NCBI RefSeq assembly: GCF_000327485.1
Contig: NC_019943.1
Location: forward strand, 2,046,001 to 2,110,000
Length of the DNA: 64,000 nt
From: Methanoregula formicica SMSP
Lineage (GTDB): Archaea; Halobacteriota; Methanomicrobia; Methanomicrobiales; Methanospirillaceae
Direction: 5' to 3'
Position numbers and translations under genes: made by a program. The notes under the pieces are model-generated. The model saw only the letters and a list, made by a program, of their open reading frames with translations, was not told the origin of the DNA and ran no database searches. Shown here piece after piece: positions 17,168-26,364 of the stretch (within the stretch, counting starts at the first letter, position 1; each line of letters begins with the position of its first letter).

Positions 17168-18667
17168 ATGAGCGCCGGTTTTTTCTCCCGTTTCACAAGA
17201 CCCAAACCCCACATTGTCGAGAACCCGCCTCCGCCGTCAATCACCCATGGCGCCGGGATGAACGTCCCTGAATACAAGAACAAACCCTACTTCATCGTCG
17301 GCTCCGTGGAGATGGGCAATACCACGACAAAATGTATCCTCACCGGCGTGAGCCTCGATACCGGCATGTCGTACGTGATCAACAAGACTGTCAGCATGAG
17401 CCGGGATATCCGTCCCCCGAAACCCGGTGAGGCGATCTTTGGCGCAACGCTTGACGGCACCGAGCTGACCCGCGAAGCGGTGACGGAACTCGTACGGGAC
17501 ACGCTCCTCAAGTGCCACAGGGACGCACACCTGGATATCAAAAACGAACTGGATTTTGTTGTCAGGAGCACAGGGGTCGTTGCTGAGATGGATTCCCCGG
17601 ACCAGGTCGGGGACTTTGTCATCTCCCTTGCAAACGGCTGCCTTGTTGCCGGCGTCCCGCCCCGAAAGATGACACCCCCGATGTCAAAAGAGAACCAGGC
17701 ACCAAAACTCCAGCCGTACAGTTTTGCCGACAAGGTGGTCTTTGTCGGGGCAGTGGCCGGTGTTATCCCCCCGGTTGGCTCGACCGGTGTCGAGATGGTG
17801 GCAAACGAGATGGAAGGGGAGCTTGCAATGGCGGGGATCAAGGAAGGTGCGAAATGGACCCCGGTCGACTTCCGCAATCCCTGCGTAACGATAGACTTTG
17901 GGACAACCCTGGACGGGAGGATCACAAGCGATGTCGCCCCTGATGCGGAGAATCCCTTTGCCAAGACAGTGGGGAACTTCTGCGGCCTTGCCGGGGCGAT
18001 CCCGGATGCTATCGTCCGGGGTACCGGCCTTGTCCACCAGCGCACGGGCACGGCGCTTGACGTCTTCGGCGAGCACAGCATCACCGGGGGCCTGTTCTCC
18101 CGGAGCAACCGCAGGATCGTGGACGAACTGGTGGACCGCTGCCACGAGCACATCGATATCCGCATCGTGCCACCAGAACGGAACCGTTTCGGGCGTGTGC
18201 CGGTCAATGCACGGGTTGCCTATGAATCGGGAGTTGCCATGATTGGCTGTGACTGCGGGGAGAATTCCAGCGACCTCCCAAAACTGGTTGAGATCGGGGC
18301 CGAGATCCACAAGAATCACTCGCTTGCAACCTTAAACGAGGTGGTGGACCGGGTCTGCACCCGGATGGCCCTGCGCCTGATCGATGTTGCCGTTGAGCAG
18401 GGGCTGGTTTTGAAGAACTCCTCGATCGGGTTTACCGGCCGGGCTGCCATCTCCGGCAGGAAACCGGAATATATCCTTGAAGGGATCACGGAGCGGAACC
18501 TTTTTTATAAACCGAATGACCACGTTGTCTTTGTCGATGACGGTCTTGCCCGGGGCGCGGCCCTCATGGGCAGGTGCATGAACTCACTCGGAAAGCCCAA
18601 AAACCCAATAGGTGGGGTCCGTGGAGGCCCATGTATTATGAGCCGCCGAATCAAAATAGGAAAGTAA
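17168..18667 (+). CDS. methanogenesis marker protein 14-like ASKHA ATPase
   Basis: A 499-residue protein that I match to the methanogenesis marker 14 family (uncharacterised, restricted to methanogens and relatives). The ASKHA-fold phosphate motifs are visible: SVEMGNTTTKC near the N terminus and VTIDFGTTLDGR mid-protein; GLARGAALMGRC lies near the end. This resembles ATP-dependent reductive activators and the acetate/sugar kinase superfamily, but the substrate is unknown. I chose the ATG at 17168 because CGGAGTAT precedes it. The frame extends back into argG, but that part is a shadow. The 82-residue gene follows 12 bases later. Confidence 0.72.
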   Translation: MSAGFFSRFTRPKPHIVENPPPPSITHGAGMNVPEYKNKPYFIVGSVEMGNTTTKCILTGVSLDTGMSYVINKTVSMSRDIRPPKPGEAIFGATLDGTELTREAVTELVRDTLLKCHRDAHLDIKNELDFVVRSTGVVAEMDSPDQVGDFVISLANGCLVAGVPPRKMTPPMSKENQAPKLQPYSFADKVVFVGAVAGVIPPVGSTGVEMVANEMEGELAMAGIKEGAKWTPVDFRNPCVTIDFGTTLDGRITSDVAPDAENPFAKTVGNFCGLAGAIPDAIVRGTGLVHQRTGTALDVFGEHSITGGLFSRSNRRIVDELVDRCHEHIDIRIVPPERNRFGRVPVNARVAYESGVAMIGCDCGENSSDLPKLVEIGAEIHKNHSLATLNEVVDRVCTRMALRLIDVAVEQGLVLKNSSIGFTGRAAISGRKPEYILEGITERNLFYKPNDHVVFVDDGLARGAALMGRCMNSLGKPKNPIGGVRGGPCIMSRRIKIGK

Positions 18668-18679
18668 CACTGGTGCATT

Positions 18680-18928
18680 ATGACTGCCGAGAACGATACC
18701 ACCGAACAACTGTATGATGTCCTCGTACCTCCCGGCGTACCGCAAAAACTTATCATCGAAATTTCGAGAAAGTTTGATGTAAAGGTCGTGGAACGCAAAG
18801 AGAGACTGTCCTTTGCAAACATGGAGGGGGATGAACGCAATCTTCTGGCGTTTCGGGGAAAGCTCGATGTTGTCCAGGAAGTTGAAAAATATATGAAAGA
18901 CCAGCTCATGGCATATATTGAAAAATAA
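18680..18928 (+). CDS. small conserved-looking protein downstream of the marker 14 gene
   Basis: An 82-residue protein that I do not recognise. It is acidic at the start (TAENDTTEQL) and has an alternating beta-alpha pattern: LYDVLVPPGVPQKLIIEISRKF, VKVVERKERLSFANMEG, then a helix LDVVQEVEKYMKDQLM. This suggests a small KH- or ferredoxin-like alpha/beta fold. A GGTG ribosome binding site sits 12 bases after the marker 14 stop, so the two are co-transcribed and a functional link is plausible. No cysteines, no membrane segment. Confidence 0.72.
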   Translation: MTAENDTTEQLYDVLVPPGVPQKLIIEISRKFDVKVVERKERLSFANMEGDERNLLAFRGKLDVVQEVEKYMKDQLMAYIEK

Positions 18929-19107
18929 TTTTCTATTTCTGAAAATTCATTTATCCAGTTAAACAGAACACGCTTATACCTTGTATTTCGATTGTTTTTT
19001 CGGCCTTACTTTTTCAGTCTTAAAGAAGCAGCAGCATTTAAGTGCAGGCACTTGTATCATTAATGGATATCAGGCATTATCGGTATCGCGTATGGTGAAA
19101 GGGCAGG

Positions 19108-20019
19108 TTATTTTTTCAGCAGCCGAACCAGCAGCGCTTTCTGCGCATGGAGGCGGTTTTCCGCCTCATCCCATACCAGGCTCTGGCCACCTTCCATCAC
19201 TTCGTCCGTGATCTCCTCCCCCCGGTGGGCGGGAAGGCAGTGGAGGACGCGGGCATCGGGAGATGCCAGTTTCATCAGGTCGGCGTCGACCGTGTAATCG
19301 CCAAAGAGCTTCAGGCGCTCATCGCGCTCATCCTCGTCACCCATCGAGACCCAGGTATCCGTGACAATGACCTCTGCATCCTTCACGGCCTTCTCCGGCT
19401 CGCGAATGAGTGTCACCTTTCCGCCGAGTTCCTGTGCTTTTTTCACGTATTCCGGAACAGGTTCGTACCCGACCGGAGTCGATACCGTTACCTCGAGGCC
19501 CGTAAGGACCGTTGAGAGGATCAGGGAGTGGCAGACATTGTTCCCGTCGCCCACCCAGGTGACCCGCAGGTCGCGGGTAGAGCCGAAGTGCTCCTGCATG
19601 GTCATGATATCGGCAAGGAGCTGGCATGGGTGTTCCATATCCGAGAGGCCGTTGATGACCGGGATCGTCGCAAACCGTGCGAACTCTTCGATGGTGCTGT
19701 GTTTGTAGGCCCGGATCATCAGGGCGGAAACATAGCGGGAAGCCGCCCGTGCAGTATCGCGGATCTCCTCGCCCCGCCAGATCTGCATGTCGCGGGCATT
19801 TAAAAACAGGGCATGGCCGCCCAGTTCGTTCATCCCGACCTCGAACGAAATATGGGTCCGGGTCGAGGACTTCTCGAAGATCATCGCGAGGGTCTTTCCC
19901 GCAAGAAGGGGGTGGGTGGTGCCGGCCTTCTTCTGGCGCTTGAGCTGGTGTGCTTCAGAGAGCAGCTGCTCAAGCTCGGGCTCGCTGATATCGAGGATGG
20001 ATATGAAGTCCTTGTTCAT
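19108..20019 (-). CDS. argF: ornithine carbamoyltransferase
   Basis: A 303-residue transferase that makes citrulline from ornithine and carbamoyl phosphate. The carbamoyl-phosphate loop [12 protein letters not shown] is near residue 54, and the OTC-specific ornithine-site segment [16 protein letters not shown] is near residue 260. [11 protein letters not shown] and [11 protein letters not shown] are also OTC signatures and separate it from aspartate carbamoyltransferase. Its ATG overlaps the purD stop by 4 bases, so purD and argF form an operon that mixes purine and arginine synthesis. Confidence 0.97.
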   Translation of the reverse strand: MNKDFISILDISEPELEQLLSEAHQLKRQKKAGTTHPLLAGKTLAMIFEKSSTRTHISFEVGMNELGGHALFLNARDMQIWRGEEIRDTARAASRYVSALMIRAYKHSTIEEFARFATIPVINGLSDMEHPCQLLADIMTMQEHFGSTRDLRVTWVGDGNNVCHSLILSTVLTGLEVTVSTPVGYEPVPEYVKKAQELGGKVTLIREPEKAVKDAEVIVTDTWVSMGDEDERDERLKLFGDYTVDADLMKLASPDARVLHCLPAHRGEEITDEVMEGGQSLVWDEAENRLHAQKALLVRLLKK

Positions 20020-21302
20020 CGAAGTTCCCTCATGTGGGCAATGCGTTTCTCCAGCAGTTCCTTTGTCCCGATGTCCCTGCGGTGCCGGACTTTACCTTTG
20101 ACACCTGATGCAGCCTGCTCAGCGGCCTGTTCTGCCTGTTCCAGGGTCTCGCCGATGCCGACAAAGGCAAGGGTACGGGAGGTCAGGGTGACGAGCTCGC
20201 CATCCCGCTTCTCGACATTGGCATAATAGAGGAGGGCATTGTCATGGGATTCAAGCGTGATGGCATCCCCGGCTTGGGGAGCCTCGGGATATCCTTCCGG
20301 GACAAGGTACTTGCAGACTGTTGCCTGCCGGTCGAATGTTACGTGCGAGGGGAGAAGGGTGCCATCGGCAATGTGGTGCACGATCTCCGTGAGGTCCGAT
20401 GTCAGGAGGGAGAGGACGTTCATCGCCTCGGGATCGCCAAACCGGGCATTGAACTCGATCACCTTGGGGCCGTCACGGGTGTTCATGAACTGGCCGTACA
20501 GGATCCCCTTGTAGGGCCGGCCCGTGCGTGCCATGGCGGCAACAGCGGATTTCATGATCCCGATGGCCTTCCGGTAGTCCGTGTCCGTGACGAAAGGCAG
20601 CATGTGGCCCGGCATCGAGTACGAACCCATGCCCCCGGTATTCAGGCCGATGTCTCCCTCGAATGCCCGCTTGTGATCCTGCACGAGCGGCATCGGGACG
20701 AGGTGGGTGCCGTCGACAAATGCCTGGAGGGTAAATTCCTCGCCAAGGAGGCGTTCCTCCAGCACGGCCTCGCCATTCAGGGACTTCACGTACCCGATGG
20801 CGCCGTCCCGGTCAACCTGTTCTCCCATGATCCGGACGCCCTTGCCACCGGTCAGCCCGATGGGTTTGACAACGAGATCGCCTTCGAAGGACTGGATGAA
20901 TTCCACGGCTTCATCCGTATTATGGAAAACCCGGTATTTCGGGCACCCGTCGATGGCATTGCGTTCCATCATCTCACGGCAGAAGGCCTTGTCCGTCTCG
21001 ATCCGGGCAGCGGACTTCACCGGCCCCACGCAGGGAATCCCCACCTCTTCGAGAGCGTCCACAATCCCGGCTTCCAGGGGTGCCTCGGGGCCGATGAAGG
21101 CATACTCCAGCCCCTTCTCCCGTGCATAGGAGACGATCCGCCCGACATCGGTCTCCTTTGCAGGGAGGATGTCCTTTGCAATGGCTTCAATGCCGGGATT
21201 GCGTTTTGCCATGACCGAGAAGACTTCGGTGGTCGTGTTGCGGGCAAGGGCAGCAGCTATCGCATGCTCCCTTCCACCCCCGCCTACAACAAGGATCTTC
21301 AT
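20016..21302 (-). CDS. purD: phosphoribosylamine-glycine ligase (GAR synthetase)
   Basis: A 428-residue ATP-grasp enzyme that joins 5-phosphoribosylamine and glycine in purine synthesis. It opens with [14 protein letters not shown], has the ATP-grasp lid [15 protein letters not shown] around residue 140, and the magnesium site [15 protein letters not shown] near residue 285. Full length. GGAAGGT precedes the ATG, and a T-rich box lies near 21330. Coupled to argF downstream by an ATGA overlap. Confidence 0.97.
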   Translation of the reverse strand: MKILVVGGGGREHAIAAALARNTTTEVFSVMAKRNPGIEAIAKDILPAKETDVGRIVSYAREKGLEYAFIGPEAPLEAGIVDALEEVGIPCVGPVKSAARIETDKAFCREMMERNAIDGCPKYRVFHNTDEAVEFIQSFEGDLVVKPIGLTGGKGVRIMGEQVDRDGAIGYVKSLNGEAVLEERLLGEEFTLQAFVDGTHLVPMPLVQDHKRAFEGDIGLNTGGMGSYSMPGHMLPFVTDTDYRKAIGIMKSAVAAMARTGRPYKGILYGQFMNTRDGPKVIEFNARFGDPEAMNVLSLLTSDLTEIVHHIADGTLLPSHVTFDRQATVCKYLVPEGYPEAPQAGDAITLESHDNALLYYANVEKRDGELVTLTSRTLAFVGIGETLEQAEQAAEQAASGVKGKVRHRRDIGTKELLEKRIAHMRELR

Positions 21303-21345
21303 AGTACCTTCCTAGTTTACGCCCGGAATAAAAATGTCTTCTCTT

Positions 21346-21861
21346 TCATCTGTTCAGGAGTTCGGAGATCCGGACAAGAGGGAGGATTGTTACGCCATGC
21401 GCGGCAAGCAGGGCCCCGGCACCCTGTTCACGGTCAACCACCGTCACCACGCGGTCTGCTCTCGCCCCGGCGGCACGCAGGACGTTGATCCCGTGCAGGG
21501 CAGATCCACCGGAGGTGGTCACATCCTCGACAAGGAGGACGTTCTTATCCTTCACGTCGCCAATGACAAGGCTCTTCTTCCCGTGGTCCTTCTCCGCTGC
21601 ACGGATGATTGCGTAGGGTTTCTTTTTGGCAATGGACGTTGCAACACAGAGCGGGACACCGCCGACCGCCACCCCGGCAACAACATCGAAATCGTATGCA
21701 GATGCGACGGATTCGGCAACCGCAGAGAGGAGTTCTGGCCGGGTGACTGCGGTCTTTACATCAACATAATACGTGCTCTTTGCACCGGACGCGAGGGTAA
21801 AGTCACCGAACTCGATCGCCTTGAACCGGATGAGCATCTCTGCAAGGGCGTTGTTTACCAT
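21346..21861 (-). CDS. pyrE: orotate phosphoribosyltransferase
   Basis: A 171-residue enzyme that makes OMP from orotate and PRPP. The PRPP-binding motif VLLVEDVTTSGGSALHG is near residue 105, and GVPLCVATSIAKKKPYAIIR matches archaeal PyrE. I chose the ATG at 21861; the upstream frame (to 21975) is a shadow of carS, which this gene overlaps by 7 bases. Co-transcribed with the lipid gene carS. Confidence 0.95.
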   Translation of the reverse strand: MVNNALAEMLIRFKAIEFGDFTLASGAKSTYYVDVKTAVTRPELLSAVAESVASAYDFDVVAGVAVGGVPLCVATSIAKKKPYAIIRAAEKDHGKKSLVIGDVKDKNVLLVEDVTTSGGSALHGINVLRAAGARADRVVTVVDREQGAGALLAAHGVTILPLVRISELLNR

Positions 21862-22418
21862 GGAACCTCCTTGACTTTCAGAACATAGCCGATGATATTG
21901 GTGGCACGGTGAAGCAGCGGCGTAAGGATGAGGATGCAGATGAACGAGAGGAGCGTGACCTCGGAAAAGAGCCACGCCGGGCTGAACACCAGGAGGAGCA
22001 GGAATGCACCTGCAACAAGGTCATACTGGTCGGCAATTGGCCACTTCGCTCCCCGCTCCTTCCCGAGCCGGCGCTTGAAGAAACTCTTGGCAAGGTCGCC
22101 GAGCAGGGCACCGACCGAAAGAAGTGCCACTGATAGGAATGTCTGCTGTGGAAGCATGCTGATATCATAGGCCCCAGAAGCCCAGATCTGGAGGACTCCC
22201 ACCGCGACCCCGGCCATGATACCGGCAAACAGCCCCCTCCAGGTCTTCCCATCGCCAAAAAACCGCCTGCCGTCACGGTACTGCCTGCCGGCATCGATGG
22301 GCGCACCTCCCCCGCACAGCGCAGCAACGGGATTCGGGAGGTATGCCGGCAGCATGATCCACAGGGCTGACAGCAATGGTATTATGAAGGAATCAACGCT
22401 AATAATGTAGCACTCCAA
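21855..22418 (-). CDS. carS: CDP-archaeol synthase
   Basis: A membrane enzyme that activates the unsaturated archaeal phospholipid precursor digeranylgeranylglyceryl phosphate with CTP before head-group attachment. It has about five hydrophobic helices, and the motif GGGAPIDAGRQYRDGRRFFGDGKTWRG (residues 36-62) is diagnostic. The start is uncertain because there is no ATG or GTG before the core. TTG at 22418 (187 residues) and TTG at 22376 (173 residues) are candidates. A strong GGAGTG site at 22411-22416 would instead point to ATT at 22403. Divergent from tes and overlapping pyrE by 7 bases. Confidence 0.88.
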   Translation of the reverse strand: MECYIISVDSFIIPLLSALWIMLPAYLPNPVAALCGGGAPIDAGRQYRDGRRFFGDGKTWRGLFAGIMAGVAVGVLQIWASGAYDISMLPQQTFLSVALLSVGALLGDLAKSFFKRRLGKERGAKWPIADQYDLVAGAFLLLLVFSPAWLFSEVTLLSFICILILTPLLHRATNIIGYVLKVKEVPW

Positions 22419-22510
22419 TACCTGTAATAAAGAGCAGATAGAAAGATTAAGGTTACTAAAACCGGAATTCCTTTTCGGAACCTTTCGATAGCATCCTCAG
22501 GTGGAAAATA

Positions 22511-23974
22511 ATGCTGATAAAGAAGACACGGGGTCTCTGTCCCACATGCAGAACTGTTGTGGACGCGGAGATCGTTGAGGAGGAGGGGAAGGTCTGGCTG
22601 AAAAGGACCTGCCCTTCCCACGGGAGTTCCCGGCACCTCTACTGGTCCGATGCACAAATGTATCACCGGTTCCAGGAGTATGATGCTGTTGGAAACGGGA
22701 TAGCAAATCCCCAGAACACTGCACCAGCAGAAAGCTGCCCGACGGCATGCGGACTCTGCAACAACCACCACTCCCAGACACTGCTGGCGAATATCGACCT
22801 CACCAACCGCTGCAACCTGGACTGCGACTTCTGCTTTGCCAATGCCCGGGCATGCGGGTTCGTGTACGAGCCTGGCTTCGATGATGTCGTGAAGATGCTC
22901 CAAGTACTCCGCGACGAGAAACCGGTGCCGGCACCGGCAGTCCAGTTCTCCGGCGGCGAGCCCACGATGCGGGACGACCTCATCGAGATCATCAAAAAAG
23001 CCAAGTCCATGGGCTTCCCGCAGGTCCAGATTGCGACAAACGGTGTCAAGCTGGCAAAAGACCCGACCCTTGCCCAGCAGCTCAAGGACGCCGGGCTGAA
23101 CACGGTCTACCTCCATTTCGACGGTGTCAGCAAGGAGACAAACCCGTTCCTTGCCATCCACGAGAAGGCGCTCGCGAACCTGAAAAAAGTCGGGCTCGGG
23201 ACGGTCCTTGTGCCGACCGTGATCCGCGGGCGGAATGACAAGGAGGTCGGCGACATCATCCGGTTTGCCATCGACAACATCGCCGTGGTCCGCGGGGTCA
23301 ATTTCCAGCCCGTTGCCTTCACGGGTGCGGCAAGCGACGAGGACCTCCAGAAATCGCGGATCACCATTCCCGACCTCCTCAAAGAGATCGAGCAGCAGAT
23401 GGGCGGGATCTTAAAGAAGGACGACTTCTACCCGGTCCCGTGCGTCCTGCCATTCTCGGACCTGGTCGAGGCGTATACCGGCCGCCCGCAGGTCCGGTTC
23501 ACCGCCCACCAGCACTGCGGGGCAGCGACGTATATCTTTGTCCGGCCGGAGGGGATCGTCCCGGTCAACCGCATGGTGGACGTGGACGCATTCTTTGAGT
23601 CTGTCCAGCACATGGCAGAGACGCTGAAAAAAGGCGGCGCGATCAACAAGTACAAGGCGCTCCTTGAAGGCGTGAAGAACATGCACAATTCCGTAAAGAA
23701 GAGCGAGCATTCCAATACCACGGAATTCTGGAAGCTGATCAGCAAGTCCTTAATCGGGCAGAACTTCGATGCACTCCGCGAGTTCCACTGGAATGCCCTC
23801 TTCATCGGGACTATGCATTTCATGGACAATTACAACTACGATATCGAACGGGTCCAGCGGTGCTGTATCCACTATGCCACACCTGACGGAAAACTGATCC
23901 CGTTCTGTACGTACAACAGCGGGCCGGTTTATCGCGAGCAGGTCTGGAAGAAGTACGCGAAACAGCCTGAGTAG
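22511..23974 (+). CDS. tes: radical SAM tetraether lipid synthase (Tes/MJ0619 family)
   Basis: A 487-residue radical SAM enzyme of the family of MJ0619, shown to join archaeol tails into tetraether (GDGT) lipids. The N-terminal cysteine-rich part (CPTCRTV, KRTCPSHG) fits the rubredoxin-like iron site. CPTACGLCNNHHS and the C-terminal cysteines (QRCCIHY, IPFCTYN) fit auxiliary clusters. The radical SAM motif CNLDCDFC is at residues 101-108, followed by the SAM-binding FSGGEPTMRDD. Placement opposite carS strengthens the lipid role. Older annotation as a pterin methyltransferase is the main alternative. AGGTGGA precedes the ATG. Confidence 0.82.
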   Translation: MLIKKTRGLCPTCRTVVDAEIVEEEGKVWLKRTCPSHGSSRHLYWSDAQMYHRFQEYDAVGNGIANPQNTAPAESCPTACGLCNNHHSQTLLANIDLTNRCNLDCDFCFANARACGFVYEPGFDDVVKMLQVLRDEKPVPAPAVQFSGGEPTMRDDLIEIIKKAKSMGFPQVQIATNGVKLAKDPTLAQQLKDAGLNTVYLHFDGVSKETNPFLAIHEKALANLKKVGLGTVLVPTVIRGRNDKEVGDIIRFAIDNIAVVRGVNFQPVAFTGAASDEDLQKSRITIPDLLKEIEQQMGGILKKDDFYPVPCVLPFSDLVEAYTGRPQVRFTAHQHCGAATYIFVRPEGIVPVNRMVDVDAFFESVQHMAETLKKGGAINKYKALLEGVKNMHNSVKKSEHSNTTEFWKLISKSLIGQNFDALREFHWNALFIGTMHFMDNYNYDIERVQRCCIHYATPDGKLIPFCTYNSGPVYREQVWKKYAKQPE

Positions 23975-24072
23975 TAATTCTCTTTTCTCCGGCAGTTTCG
24001 TGATCAGCAGACCACAAAGGACTGCCATTTTTCATCCATACGTTTATCTGGATATCCCCATCACAGGTTTTT

Positions 24073-24450
24073 ATGGGATTCAAAGAACACATTCCGGACT
24101 GCATTCTTATCCTCCTCTCAATCCTCATTGCCCTTCTTGCCGGCTCGCTGCTCCAGGGCATCGGCGGCCACTGGGCGGTTATCATCGCACTCGTGGTCCT
24201 CTTCATCCTGCTCTATTTCGATGCCCGCTTCCGGGGGTGGACCGCCCCGTTCACCCTGCGCGTTGTCAGGTCATCTGCACTGAGTGAACTGTTCTTAAGC
24301 CTGACACTGATTACCGCCGGCCTTGCCCTTTCCTGGTTTTTGGGAGTAGTCGTCAGCAGGACTTATTCTGAGGTGGAAGGTGTTCTTGTCAGCCTCTGCG
24401 CATTCGGTGTCCTGATGCTTGTCGTTTCATCAGGCCGGAACTGGCAGTAA
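24073..24450 (+). CDS. small integral membrane protein, function unknown
   Basis: A 125-residue protein with about four hydrophobic helices (CILILLSILIALLAGSLL, AVIIALVVLFILLYF, ELFLSLTLITAGLALSWFL, GVLVSLCAFGVLMLVVS). I do not recognise a family, and there are no metal-binding or catalytic motifs. It follows tes on the same strand after about 100 bases, so its own promoter or read-through is possible. The composition is like the neighbours', and codon use supports a real gene. Confidence 0.65.
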   Translation: MGFKEHIPDCILILLSILIALLAGSLLQGIGGHWAVIIALVVLFILLYFDARFRGWTAPFTLRVVRSSALSELFLSLTLITAGLALSWFLGVVVSRTYSEVEGVLVSLCAFGVLMLVVSSGRNWQ

Positions 24451-24471
24451 CTTTTCTTGCGAGGCGGGCCC

Positions 24472-24491
24472 CCGCCCGGAAACCCGGGCGG
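24472..24491 (+). terminator. GC-rich hairpin after the membrane protein gene
   Basis: CCGCCCGG and CCGGGCGG form a perfect 8-bp stem around AAAC, about 20 bases after the stop codon. No T-tract follows, so it may be an RNA stability element rather than a terminator. Confidence 0.4.
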
Positions 24492-24627
24492 TGCGGGGTC
24501 TGCTGCATACTCCCCCTCCCCATCCGGGCCCCTGCCCGTTTTGTCATACTCTGACAATCACGACGAAGAATGTTCTCCTGCTGAATGGCAGAGCTTCCAT
24601 ACTGTCACCATACATCCGTTGTCATAG

Positions 24628-24935
24628 GGAGGTGTCAGGTATACCCCCCCGGATGCATGCAGGGGGGTATGATCGATGTGAAACGCGGAGGGGGGAGGGG
24701 GTATGCCGGATACCCCCCTGTCCACTTCCAGGATGTACACACTGCTGCACACAGGATCCTTCACGGTTTTCTATGGAGTCTCCGTCGGGCAACGGTTGCA
24801 CGTATCTACCCAAAAATGATATGGGGGGGTCTGTTCCGGCCAAATGTGGGGAGGGGTATCCCGGACACCTCCCCATCATGGGGCAGGGGGTATACGACAG
24901 ATCCCGTGCATGAAACCAGCCCGTATCCCCCGGGG
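24628..24935. repeat. cluster of ATACCCCC/GGGGGTAT inverted repeats between convergent genes
   Basis: This 495-base gene-free stretch (24451-24945) holds at least seven related motifs in both orientations. ATACCCCCC (24641-24649) faces GGGGGGTAT (24662-24670). GGGGGTAT (24697-24704) faces ATACCCCC (24710-24717) around GCCGG. GGGGAGG (24848-24854) faces CCTCCCC (24868-24874). GGGGGTATACG starts at 24886 and CGTATCCCCC at 24922. GGGAGGTGTC near 24628 recurs inverted near 24866. Open frames across it give low-complexity peptides and look non-coding. Function unknown. Confidence 0.75.
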
Positions 24936-24945
24936 TGCGTACCAT

Positions 24946-25881
24946 TCACGGGAAGGAGAGGTCGATCCGTTTCCCGTGCTGCAGGGCAATCTTTGCAATG
25001 GCAAGATCCTGGATGGCAAGCCCCGTGGAATCGAAGACCGTGACTGCGTTTCTGTCCCTGCGTTTCTTCCTTCCGATTACGACCTCACCGATTGTGCCGG
25101 AAATATCCTGCATGAAAAAGAGCCCGTTCCTGATCGGCACGTTGATCTCCCCGGAATGGACTGCCTGGGCAGGGTCGTCCACGAAGACCTGCGCCCTCAC
25201 TAAGATGGCTGGATCCAACTCCTGTTTGCCGGGAGCATCGGCACCGATCGCGTTGATGTGCATACCCTCATGGACCCATTCGTTTCTGATGAGCGGAGTC
25301 CTCGAAGGTGTTGTGGTAACAAGCACATCGCAGTCACACACCCGTTCGAGGCTCTTGACTGTGCAGTCAAATTCCCTGAACCGTTCCGCGAACCGTTCTG
25401 CATGGGTGGGATCGCGGCTCCAGACCTTTAGCTGCCGGATCTTCAGTTCCCGCGCGGTTGCCAGGACCTGCGCTTCCGCCTGCCTCCCGGTCCCCACAAC
25501 CCCGAGGACAACCTCGGGTTTCGGGAACAGGTATTTTGCGGCCACGGCACCGGCCGAACCGGTGCGCATATCGGTAAGACGCGTTGCATTGAGGATGGCA
25601 ACCGGACGACCGGTATCAATGTCGAGGATGATTGTTAAAGCCATCACGGTCGGGAGGCCATTTTCCGGATTTCCCGGGTGTACGTTCACAATCTTCACGC
25701 CGGCAATCGAAAGCGAGGGAAGATAGGCCGGCATGGTTCGGAAATCGCCTGTGGGAAGGGTCACGTAGACCTTGGGGGGCATCTGAACCTCCCCTCTTCC
25801 ATGGTCCGCAAACGCCGCTTCAACAGCCCGGTTGACGAGCCCGATATCCAGATCCTGATCGGTATCGGTGAGGTACTCCAT
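24946..25881 (-). CDS. ornithine cyclodeaminase/mu-crystallin family dehydrogenase
   Basis: A 311-residue NAD(P)-dependent protein of the OCD/mu-crystallin family, which includes archaeal alanine dehydrogenase and ornithine cyclodeaminase. The Rossmann motif VLGVVGTGRQAEAQ is mid-protein, preceded by ILNATRLTDMRTGSAGAVAAKYL. MPAYLPSLSIAGVKIVNVHPGNP is the substrate/subunit segment, and the late HINAIGADAPGKQEL matches the family. From sequence alone I cannot choose between alanine dehydrogenase, ornithine cyclodeaminase and a ketimine reductase. The start is ATG 25881. Confidence 0.88.
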   Translation of the reverse strand: MEYLTDTDQDLDIGLVNRAVEAAFADHGRGEVQMPPKVYVTLPTGDFRTMPAYLPSLSIAGVKIVNVHPGNPENGLPTVMALTIILDIDTGRPVAILNATRLTDMRTGSAGAVAAKYLFPKPEVVLGVVGTGRQAEAQVLATARELKIRQLKVWSRDPTHAERFAERFREFDCTVKSLERVCDCDVLVTTTPSRTPLIRNEWVHEGMHINAIGADAPGKQELDPAILVRAQVFVDDPAQAVHSGEINVPIRNGLFFMQDISGTIGEVVIGRKKRRDRNAVTVFDSTGLAIQDLAIAKIALQHGKRIDLSFP

Positions 25882-25970
25882 GAACGGAGATGAACTCCGT
25901 AAATACGTTAAGGTTGGGATGCGGAAAGCAGGCTTGTGCGGACCGGGATCAGCACAGTAGAAAAAACAGT

Positions 25971-26252
25971 TTACTGGTAATCGATCTCTTTCAATGCCTT
26001 GTCGGCAAGTTCCTTCATCCGGGCTGAAATGCGGCTGGACGAATTGTAGTCCACGTCCTTCATGGCGTTAGCAATCTCGGTACCGAGCACGAAGATTGCA
26101 TACTTGTGCTCCATCTTGCTCTTGTGCTGCTGGGAGGGCGTTATCTTGAGGGCATTGTACTGGGTGAATTTGAGATCGGGATTGATCTCCTCAAAATATT
26201 GCTTGACCTCTGAGAGCATCTGGTGGAGATGGATCAGTTCCTCTTTGTGCAT
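25971..26252 (-). CDS. UPF0058 family protein
   Basis: A 93-residue, mostly helical and charged protein matching the archaeal UPF0058 family (MHKEELIHLHQMLSEVKQYFE; later HKSKMEHKYAIFVLGTEIA). The function is unknown. No cysteines or membrane segment. GGAGTGGTAGC precedes the ATG. It sits upstream of the OCD-family gene on the same strand and downstream of dnaG, a common archaeal housekeeping context. Confidence 0.88.
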   Translation of the reverse strand: MHKEELIHLHQMLSEVKQYFEEINPDLKFTQYNALKITPSQQHKSKMEHKYAIFVLGTEIANAMKDVDYNSSSRISARMKELADKALKEIDYQ

Positions 26253-26364
26253 GCTACCACTCCAGACACAACAATGGATCTATGCAGGATAAATAAATTT
26301 GTATGAAGCTGGTATGCACCAATTTCCCATTCAAAGGAAAATTACCGCAAATACCTGCTCTAAA

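Noticed and set aside
24419-25043. Overlapping frames of 107-164 residues across the G-run repeat region.
   Set aside because: Low-complexity peptides that merely reflect the repeated DNA, with conflicting frames on both strands and no family match.
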